Below are positions 6,808 through 11,775 of a stretch of DNA of 11,775 nt, in pieces. Source of the stretch: Euryarchaeota archaeon UBA52 (GTDB lineage: Archaea > Thermoplasmatota > Poseidoniia > Poseidoniales > Thalassarchaeaceae); assembly GCA_002505455.1 (NCBI GenBank), contig DAVB01000047.1, forward strand, positions 34,788-46,562, written 5' to 3'. Made by a program: the position numbers and the translations under genes. The notes under the pieces are model-generated. The model worked only from the letters and a program-made list of their open reading frames with translations, did no database searches and was not told the DNA's origin. Within the stretch, counting starts at the first letter, position 1. Every line of letters starts with the position of its first letter.

Positions 6808-8376
6808 TCAATCACCCCGAGCACTCACAACTTGATCTATTCTAAGCATCCCCACAGCAGTCTCAAGAGCGGCCTCTATGCTAGAGAGAATCGCTGAAGA
6901 GGGGTGTAAGACATCTTCTATTTCCTTCACCTCTCCTTGTTCAGTCACCCCGTATTCTCGCTTGACCTCATCTCTTGACTTCGTTCTGATCTCGAGAACG
7001 GTGTCAAGGCCCTCAGCACCTGCGTTCGATGCGAGGGCAAAAGGGATGCATTCCATTGCACGTGCAAATGCGTCCATAGCTAGGCGTTCTCTCCCGGGTT
7101 CGCTCAAACTGGCAGATCTAACCCCATGAGCGATTCTTGCGTGTATAGAGCCTGCACCAACCACAACGCGGGGGTCCGTCTCGCAGGCCGAGATCGATCG
7201 TATCGCGTCGTGTAAGCAGCGAATGGTTTCCTCTGATGCGGTGTCTGAGGTTCCACTAACTGATATGGTGACCAGTTTTGCAAGTGGGCATCCATCGATG
7301 GTGACGATGTCCTCCACCTGGTCGGATGCTGGTTTGCGAATCCATTCGACTGAGCCGCACTGGCCGAGCATTTCTGTATCAATGTCCATTACTCCATCAA
7401 TTACCCTTGCATTAGTAGCGAGGGCTGCCTGCTCTATTTCAGATGAGTCGAGTTCGGATATCACTAAAATTTCAGAATTGGTAAGGCTGTGTAGGATATC
7501 TCTATCCACTTCTCCACCGCATAAAACGAGTCTTGCGCTGCTTTGAGATATGGATTGGACGATCTTCTCTTTTCTATTCTGCTCTTCAGCGATAAAGGAG
7601 TCGAGTTGCTCGGAGTCGGTGATTTTTATCTCTGCCAGCCGCGTCATTTTTCGTATTTTTAAATCCCCTCTGATCACTGCTACCGGTGCTTCTTTCAGAT
7701 TATTTGGGGCGTTCTCTGAAGGGACCCTTCGCCTCAGAACGAGTCCTTGAACGAGCCTTGAGTCTCGTTGGCTTCCTTGTCCTGTTTTATGCATTCCAAA
7801 ATTCTCGGTGGACACTTCAGGGACGTTTTGTCGTAAGATACGAAAGGCTTCGGACAGGATTGGTGAGAAATGTGGTGCGTCTACGCTTTTTCCAGTCATG
7901 GACGTAGTTGCTATCTTGGAAAGGTCCCCGTCGCTTACATCCCGCGATCTTGCGTTTACAACAGATGAGGAAATAGCAAGTGATTTTCGGTATCCGTCTA
8001 CCACAGTAAGCGGGTGTAGGCCTCTTGAGAGTAGTCGTGTTGCCTCTTCGAGAAGTGCCCCGCAAATTAGCATCGTTGCCGTTACTCCGTCTCCACTCAT
8101 TTCTTCCTGTGTCTTGCCCATTGAAACCATCATTCTCGCTGCTGGGTGTTTGACTAGAAGCTCTGCTACGATTCTGGCTCCATCGTTTGTAACGGCCATG
8201 CTCCCGTCTGTTTTGTACAGCATCTTATCGAGGCCCCGTGGGCCAAAGGTGGGGCGGAGGATATCCGAAAATACCCTCGCTGCCGCTATCATCTTCTCTT
8301 GTACTTCTGTACCATTAGTGATCCTCGTCTGGTCTTTGACGATGCGCACTGGGGCTGCTGGGCCTGACTCGGTCAC
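6808..8376 (-). CDS. Group II chaperonin (thermosome family subunit), divergent
   Basis: A thermosome/CCT-type chaperonin subunit of 522 residues counted from a GTG at 8374-8376. Such subunits form double-ring ATP-driven folding chambers in the cytoplasm. The equatorial ATP-binding motifs are clear: GPRGLDKML (45-53), VTNDGARI (62-69), HPAARMM (77-83) and SGDGVTAT (94-101, where most members have GDGTT). The C-terminal half has CLHDAIRSI with the likely catalytic Asp, VVVGAGSIHARIAHGVR, GRERLAMDAFARAMECIP and NAGAEGLDTVLEIR, ending MLRIDQVVSARGD. No Gly-Met-rich tail is present. An upstream ATG at 8511 would add 45 Arg/Lys-rich residues that overlap the ATPase gene and resemble no chaperonin N-terminus. 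From the GTG, PVRIVKDQT aligns with the usual chaperonin N-terminal strand. This looks like a diverged paralogue rather than a typical main subunit, so other thermosome genes may exist elsewhere in the genome. Confidence 0.9.
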   Translation of the reverse strand: MTESGPAAPVRIVKDQTRITNGTEVQEKMIAAARVFSDILRPTFGPRGLDKMLYKTDGSMAVTNDGARIVAELLVKHPAARMMVSMGKTQEEMSGDGVTATMLICGALLEEATRLLSRGLHPLTVVDGYRKSLAISSSVVNARSRDVSDGDLSKIATTSMTGKSVDAPHFSPILSEAFRILRQNVPEVSTENFGMHKTGQGSQRDSRLVQGLVLRRRVPSENAPNNLKEAPVAVIRGDLKIRKMTRLAEIKITDSEQLDSFIAEEQNRKEKIVQSISQSSARLVLCGGEVDRDILHSLTNSEILVISELDSSEIEQAALATNARVIDGVMDIDTEMLGQCGSVEWIRKPASDQVEDIVTIDGCPLAKLVTISVSGTSDTASEETIRCLHDAIRSISACETDPRVVVGAGSIHARIAHGVRSASLSEPGRERLAMDAFARAMECIPFALASNAGAEGLDTVLEIRTKSRDEVKREYGVTEQGEVKEIEDVLHPSSAILSSIEAALETAVGMLRIDQVVSARGD

Positions 8377-8382
8377 GATACC

Positions 8383-8398
8383 TGCAGGAATTCCTGCA
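8383..8398. repeat. 16-base perfect palindrome just before the chaperonin start
   Basis: TGCAGGAATTCCTGCA is a perfect palindrome. As minus-strand RNA it can form a 6-bp stem (TGCAGG/CCTGCA) with an AAUU loop. It ends 6 bases before the GTG at 8376, and its last A plus the following GG make the only Shine-Dalgarno-like AGG for that start. It could be a dimeric-protein operator or a hairpin affecting initiation; chance is also possible. Confidence 0.4.
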
Positions 8399-8417
8399 TC
8401 AATAACCCTACGAGGGG

Positions 8418-9788
8418 CTAACGACGACCTCCTCGGCCTTTTCTTCGATTGCCTTTCCGGCTTCCGCCCTGGTCGCCGCCTCGCCACTCTCGCCCTGAAC
8501 GGGTCTTCCACTCGCTCATATCTTGGATATCATCGTGTCTTGAATTGAGTCTCTTTCTCTGGTTTCTGGGAAGTTCACGAACTGACTTGACATCTAATTT
8601 GACTCCGAGTTGCTGCTCGATTCGTCTTATGTTTTGACCGCCTGGGCCGACAACCGCCCCAACAGCTGACTCATCGACGTAGATTTCTGCAGATGCGTCG
8701 GTCATGAATTTCGCAAAGGCGACGGAGATTCCTGTGATGCGTATGACTTGTCGCTTGAGTTCGTCTCCCGCCATCGCCATAGCTGGGCTGCTTCGACCGT
8801 CTTCTCCGCCGACAGGCACGACTGCGATTTCGCTCCCGAACGCAAACATCTCATGAGTGAGTTCGCCGCTTGGGAATCGACGTATCTCGATGACAGGACG
8901 AGATAAATCAGACTCCATCCCAGTGGGTGCTCTGACGACCATCTTAAGCTCCAATATCTCATGCACCTTTCCCTTCTCGATGTGTATGACTGTATCGAGC
9001 ACCTGTGATATGAGCCCGAGTTCCACTTTACCCACGAGTCTTTGTATTGCTTCGAGCGCACTATTTGCATGTGTCACTCCTAAGAGGCCCACTCCAGCCA
9101 ACCTGACGTCTCCGAATATCTCAAAGTCCCTGGATCGTCTAACTTCGTCGAATATGACGAAATCAGGGCGGACGAGAAATATCACTTCTGCGGTTTTCTC
9201 GAGGTCTCCTTCAAGTGGTGCGTATTGGGTTATTCTGTCTGGCAATTGGAGATCTCTTGGAGCCTCCATGGTCTTGACCATGGCTCCTACCTCATCGTCC
9301 AGGTAGGCTGCAATGGCCTGAGCGAAAGTCGTCTTTCCGGAGCCTGGCTTACCGACAACGAATACTCCCCGGTGATGATCCGAGAGCCTTCTTCTCAATT
9401 CCGGCTCGATTTCATAGTCTGAAAGAGAAAGATACGCAACTGGACGTACCACCGTAATCTCCCATGCATCTGAGAATGGGGGCCATGCACATGTGACCCT
9501 GAGATCACCGATCTGGAGGATTCGGCAGCCTTCCCTCTCGATCTCTACGAAACAATCGGAGCGGTCCGGATGCTGATCTACAACGGTTGCTAGCTCCTTT
9601 GAAAGGTCACTTACCTCCATCTTAGTCCATGGCTTGTCATCGATGGTATCTAGGCGTAGTTCGCTGATGTGCCCCCTCTTAGCACGAGGCAGGCAATCTG
9701 CTTTCAGGAACACAGTTGAGGTGGTTTCATCGGACAGTATTGTCTCCAACGATTCCGGGAGAGGCGGGTGATCGCCGAAGGCAGCCAT
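8418..9788 (-). CDS. PilT-like ATPase with KH domain (archaeal COG1855-like, PIN domain absent)
   Basis: A 456-residue protein matching the ATPase and KH parts of the archaeal PIN-ATPase-KH family. It has Walker A GKPGSGKT (146-153), METMEAPRDLQLP-like KTMEAPRDLQLPDRITQY (172-189), RPD-VIFDEVR with Walker B (207-217), RLAGVGLLGVTHA (229-241), and a KH domain at about 366-402 with the GPGG loop (381-384) in VGAVVGPGGQNIRRIEQQ. The last 45 residues are Arg/Gly/Lys-rich (RGGDQGGSRKGNRRKGRGGRR). Family members usually carry an N-terminal PIN nuclease-like domain of more than 100 residues. Here the protein begins almost directly at the segment just after it (STVFLKADCLPRAKRG), and the sequence upstream encodes a membrane protein instead. 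The ATPase-KH core looks intact and suggests an RNA-associated motor. The ATG at 9788 has no clear Shine-Dalgarno sequence. Confidence 0.9.
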   Translation of the reverse strand: MAAFGDHPPLPESLETILSDETTSTVFLKADCLPRAKRGHISELRLDTIDDKPWTKMEVSDLSKELATVVDQHPDRSDCFVEIEREGCRILQIGDLRVTCAWPPFSDAWEITVVRPVAYLSLSDYEIEPELRRRLSDHHRGVFVVGKPGSGKTTFAQAIAAYLDDEVGAMVKTMEAPRDLQLPDRITQYAPLEGDLEKTAEVIFLVRPDFVIFDEVRRSRDFEIFGDVRLAGVGLLGVTHANSALEAIQRLVGKVELGLISQVLDTVIHIEKGKVHEILELKMVVRAPTGMESDLSRPVIEIRRFPSGELTHEMFAFGSEIAVVPVGGEDGRSSPAMAMAGDELKRQVIRITGISVAFAKFMTDASAEIYVDESAVGAVVGPGGQNIRRIEQQLGVKLDVKSVRELPRNQRKRLNSRHDDIQDMSEWKTRSGREWRGGDQGGSRKGNRRKGRGGRR

Positions 9789-9830
9789 GCAGGTATGCCA
9801 TAGTGGGCTGTTTTGACCGTTGGGATGGTT

Positions 9831-10157
9831 TCAGTTCAGCACATTGACGCACCAGCGCAAGGATAGCGTGCTTGATGCGGCTATCAGAGCGGCTTGTGAA
9901 AGGGGCCATGCGAGGGTGGTGGAAAAGTAATGAGTCTGGATCGCTGTGAATAGAACGATTGCGAAGGCATCGAGTGCGTGGCTCCTGCTGAGCTGTGCTC
10001 CTTCGGATATCTTAGACCAATTTCGCATGACTGAAATCAGTGTCGCAAGCACGGCTAGGATCGCCAAGTGCCCCAAGACCCATGCGACGTTTGCGCCAAA
10101 GGCGCGCACGAGAGTATCGTAGGCTTCACCCATGAGGGGGTCAGCCACATTCACCAT
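9831..10157 (-). CDS. Small predicted membrane protein
   Basis: I do not recognise the family. From the ATG at 10157 the product is 108 residues, with a hydrophobic segment at about 23-43 (VAWVLGHLAILAVLATLISVM), then a short charged stretch (RNWSKISEGAQLSRSH), then two further hydrophobic stretches (ALDAFAIVLFTAIQTHYF and WPLSQAALIAASSTLSL). This suggests three membrane helices. An upstream ATG at 10253 would add 32 polar residues and overlap the start of the divergent transporter gene, so I prefer 10157. AGGGA lies almost against that ATG, closer than ideal. The stop (9831-9833) is in the same frame as the ATPase-KH gene that starts 42 bases further on, so the two may be co-transcribed. Function unknown. 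Confidence 0.6.
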   Translation of the reverse strand: MVNVADPLMGEAYDTLVRAFGANVAWVLGHLAILAVLATLISVMRNWSKISEGAQLSRSHALDAFAIVLFTAIQTHYFSTTLAWPLSQAALIAASSTLSLRWCVNVLN

Positions 10158-10211
10158 GTCCCTGCGGGTCGGGTATTGTTCTTGAGCGTCTCGACTGGTT
10201 ATGGTCAGCGC

Positions 10212-10220
10212 AGTATATCT
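10212..10220 (+). promoter_or_regulatory. TATA-like box for the EamA transporter gene
   Basis: AGTATATCT is centred about 28 bases before the ATG at 10244. Archaeal TATA boxes sit roughly 26-28 bases before the transcription start, so transcription would begin at or very near the ATG and give a leaderless mRNA. This fits the lack of any Shine-Dalgarno motif there. No clear purine-rich BRE element precedes it. Confidence 0.5.
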
Positions 10221-10243
10221 GATGGCCCCGCCTCGCATAATCG

Positions 10244-11176
10244 ATGAAGTCACGGTATCGCGCCACGGGCATTCTGTTCTGTGTCGCTTTCATCTGGGGC
10301 ATGACGTTCATCTGGATGAAGCAGGCGCTGACATCTGCCGAAGTGATTCTTCCTGATGTTGATGGTCGGTGGGTAGCGATGCATTTCGTTGCATTTCGGT
10401 TCCTGATTGGGACGATTGGCACCCTGGTCATTCTGCGTGCATCGCGATCCGGGTTCAGTGATCCAGAAGTCTGGAAAGGTGGTTTCTCCCTCGGTCTTAT
10501 TCTCATTCTTGGGTTTCTCATTCAGATGTTTGGATTGACTGACGTGACGCCGGCCGTCTCGGCTTTCCTCACTAGCCTGTACGTCGTTTTCACAGCCATA
10601 ATGGGTGTCGCCCTTGGCAGGCAGCGGGTAACATCGTTCATGATTTTCGGGGTACTTCTAGCGACCTTCGGCGCGGGATGGATTTCAGGGCCACCGAGGG
10701 TCGAGTTCGGGATCGGTGAGTGGCTCACTGTGGTCAGCGGGTTCCTATTCGCAGCGCACATCATAGTCACTGATAGGGTAACCAGGTTGGTTGACCCCAT
10801 TCAATCTACGGGTACGATGATGGTTACAGTCATGGTGTTGGCATTTGCCATTCTAGTGCTCGATCCATTGGGGTATGGGGCTGAAGGATGGTTTTCAGAT
10901 GCTGTCGAGTTGATGCGAAGCGCAGAATATGTCATTCCGCTCGCCCTTTGCGGCTTCTTCGGTTCATTTGTGGCGCTGGCTGCTCTGATGCGATATCAGA
11001 AGGAGATAAGCCCCGTTCGCGCTGCGCTCGTCTACGCGTTTGAGCCCGTGTGGGCTGCTGTTGTGAGTTTGTTACTTGGGTTGGAAGGGGATCCCACGAT
11101 GTGGTTGTTCATCGGCGCAGGCGCCTTGCTGATAGGCAATCTCATTATCGAGCTAGAGCCACGGGAAGTTGTATGA
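10244..11176 (+). CDS. EamA/DMT-superfamily transporter
   Basis: A 310-residue membrane protein with ten hydrophobic segments, at about 8-27, 45-65, 80-98, 104-123, 131-148, 158-176, 190-207, 230-248, 260-280 and 286-302. This is the usual two-times-five EamA layout of the drug/metabolite transporter superfamily. Typical marks are WGMTFIWMKQAL in helix 1, AFRFLIGTIG in helix 2, TPAVSAFLTSLYVVF near the end of the first half, and SPVRAALVYAFEPVWAAVVS in the second half. Members export small metabolites, amino acids or drugs, or move nucleotide sugars; the substrate cannot be told from sequence. The gene starts divergently from the small membrane protein, and its stop overlaps the start of the MOSC gene by ATGA. 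Confidence 0.93.
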   Translation: MKSRYRATGILFCVAFIWGMTFIWMKQALTSAEVILPDVDGRWVAMHFVAFRFLIGTIGTLVILRASRSGFSDPEVWKGGFSLGLILILGFLIQMFGLTDVTPAVSAFLTSLYVVFTAIMGVALGRQRVTSFMIFGVLLATFGAGWISGPPRVEFGIGEWLTVVSGFLFAAHIIVTDRVTRLVDPIQSTGTMMVTVMVLAFAILVLDPLGYGAEGWFSDAVELMRSAEYVIPLALCGFFGSFVALAALMRYQKEISPVRAALVYAFEPVWAAVVSLLLGLEGDPTMWLFIGAGALLIGNLIIELEPREVV

Positions 11177-11640
11177 GCGGGTCCATTGTATCGATCAATG
11201 TTAGCCCTGACGGCGGGGTGCCCAAGTATCCTGTTGATTCTGCTTTCCTTCGCAAGAGTGGAGTTGAGGGTGATCGTCAGAACGATCTGAAGCACCATGG
11301 CGGCCCGAATCGTGCAGTTTGCATCTTTTCTAGCGAGGTAATCGAAGAGTTGAGGGCTGAAGGGCATCCAATTGAGACCGGTTCGGTTGGGGAGAATCTG
11401 ACAATATCTGGTTTAGATTGGAACCTTATTCATCTGGGTTCTCAGTTGAATGTTGGAGATGCATTGATTGAGATTACTGGGCCGGCTACACCATGTAAGA
11501 CCATCAAAAATTCGTTTACTAAAGGCGATTTCTCGAGAATATCTCAGAAGAAGAATCCAGGTTGGTCTAGGTGGTATGCGAGGGTGATTGAACCCGGACT
11601 TGTAGAGACCGGCGACTGGATCCGGATCGTAGATGCCTGA
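11173..11640 (+). CDS. MOSC-domain protein, YiiM-like
   Basis: A 155-residue protein made almost entirely of a MOSC (molybdenum cofactor sulfurase C-terminal) domain. It has VEGDRQNDLKHHGGPNRAV (31-49), with the conserved HGG, then GSVGENLTISGLD (70-82), LNVGDALIEITGPATPCKTI (92-111) with the conserved Cys108 expected to carry or transfer sulfur, and WYARVIEPGLVETGD (134-148). Stand-alone members of this type are linked to molybdenum-cofactor chemistry or reduction of N-hydroxylated compounds; which applies here is not visible. The ATG at 11173 overlaps the transporter stop (ATGA) and has GGGA about 7 bases upstream. A longer reading from 11050 would run inside the transporter gene and lacks domain similarity. 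Translational coupling with the transporter is likely, though a shared function is only possible. Confidence 0.92.
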   Translation: MSGSIVSINVSPDGGVPKYPVDSAFLRKSGVEGDRQNDLKHHGGPNRAVCIFSSEVIEELRAEGHPIETGSVGENLTISGLDWNLIHLGSQLNVGDALIEITGPATPCKTIKNSFTKGDFSRISQKKNPGWSRWYARVIEPGLVETGDWIRIVDA

Positions 11641-11651
11641 TTCGCCATCGT

Positions 11652-11658
11652 GATATAC
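11652..11658 (+). promoter_or_regulatory. TATA-like box for the tRNA-Leu gene
   Basis: GATATAC is centred about 29 bases before the mature tRNA 5' end at 11684, inside the 43-base gap after the MOSC gene. The distance fits an archaeal promoter driving the tRNA on its own. Confidence 0.5.
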
Positions 11659-11683
11659 GAAGTTAATGCCCCCTTCACTCCGA

Positions 11684-11768
11684 GCAGAGGTACCCGAGTG
11701 GTCAAAGGGGCTGGGATGAGGTCCCAGTGCGTAGTGCTTCGCAGGTTCTAATCCTGCCCCCTGCACCA
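11684..11768 (+). tRNA. tRNA-Leu (anticodon GAG)
   Basis: The 85 bases fold as a class II tRNA. The acceptor stem is 11684-11690 with 11758-11764. The D arm has a 3-bp stem, CCC/GGG (11693-11695 with 11707-11709), and a GG-containing loop. The anticodon stem CTGGG/CCCAG (11711-11715, 11723-11727) holds the loop ATGAGGT with anticodon GAG at 11718-11720, reading CUC/CUU leucine codons. The 13-base variable arm can form GCG/TGC, as expected for leucine. The T arm is GCAGG/CCTGC with loop TTCTAAT. A is at the discriminator position (11765), as in Leu tRNAs, and CCA is encoded (11766-11768). No intron is visible. There is one A-C mismatch in the acceptor stem (11688/11760), and T at loop position 57, where a purine is usual. 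Confidence 0.93.
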
Positions 11769-11775
11769 AAAAACC

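Noticed and set aside
6776..6810. Possible terminator between the chaperonin and purH
   Set aside because: Only a 5-bp inverted repeat is present, with no following T-tract on the minus strand, so it does not support termination.
8377..8511. Arg/Lys-rich N-terminal extension of the chaperonin from an ATG at 8511
   Set aside because: It overlaps the 3' end of the ATPase-KH gene, where the GC-rich basic tail is read in another frame. Nothing like it is known at chaperonin N-termini, and similarity begins only after the GTG at 8376.
7808..8548. Long plus-strand open frame (246 codons) opposite the chaperonin and the 3' end of the ATPase gene
   Set aside because: It lies antisense to well-supported conserved genes, shows no recognisable domain and has no promoter or ribosome binding site of note. 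It is a shadow of minus-strand codon bias.
10158..10253. 32-residue N-terminal extension of the small membrane protein
   Set aside because: It would overlap the start of the divergent transporter and its TATA-like box, and it is polar with no signal-peptide character.
11050..11172. Longer start for the MOSC protein inside the transporter gene
   Set aside because: The extra 41 residues are an out-of-frame reading of the transporter's last helices. The ATGA overlap at 11173 with GGGA upstream is a better start.

Overview
The window looks archaeal. It carries a group II (thermosome-type) chaperonin, an archaeal-type PilT-like ATPase with a KH domain, and TATA-like elements about 28 bases upstream of a tRNA gene and of a transporter ATG, a spacing that fits archaeal promoters. 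The gene mix (bacterial-type PurH and AceE-type pyruvate dehydrogenase E1 beside a thermosome) would suit a mesophilic euryarchaeon such as a marine Thermoplasmatota (Marine Group II/III) lineage. That placement is inference from content, not a proven assignment. The DNA is almost entirely coding and no stretch of 300 bases lacks a gene.

Layout: bases 20-4080, plus strand: an acidic SAP-domain protein, a RimJ/RimL-like GNAT acetyltransferase and a full-length homodimer-type pyruvate dehydrogenase E1 (AceE). The first two are 1 base apart. AceE follows after 76 bases that contain a stem-loop covering its ribosome binding site. AceE converges, with only 2 bases between stop codons, on a long minus-strand cluster.

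Bases 4083-10157, minus strand, in transcription order: a small membrane protein, an ATPase-KH protein without the usual N-terminal PIN nuclease domain, a thermosome-family chaperonin (probable GTG start), bifunctional purine biosynthesis enzyme PurH, and an Old Yellow Enzyme family flavin oxidoreductase. Gaps are 42, 41, 42 and 7 bases, so co-transcription is plausible, although the genes share no obvious pathway.

Bases 10244-11640, plus strand, divergent from the membrane protein: a ten-helix EamA/DMT transporter and a MOSC-domain protein overlapping by ATGA. The window ends with a class II tRNA-Leu(GAG) carrying an encoded CCA.

I found no mobile element, CRISPR array, phage gene or defence system, and nothing I can defend as a wholly new multi-gene system. 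The best leads are the PIN-less ATPase-KH protein, the AceE-type E1 in an archaeal setting, and hairpins placed just before two start codons.
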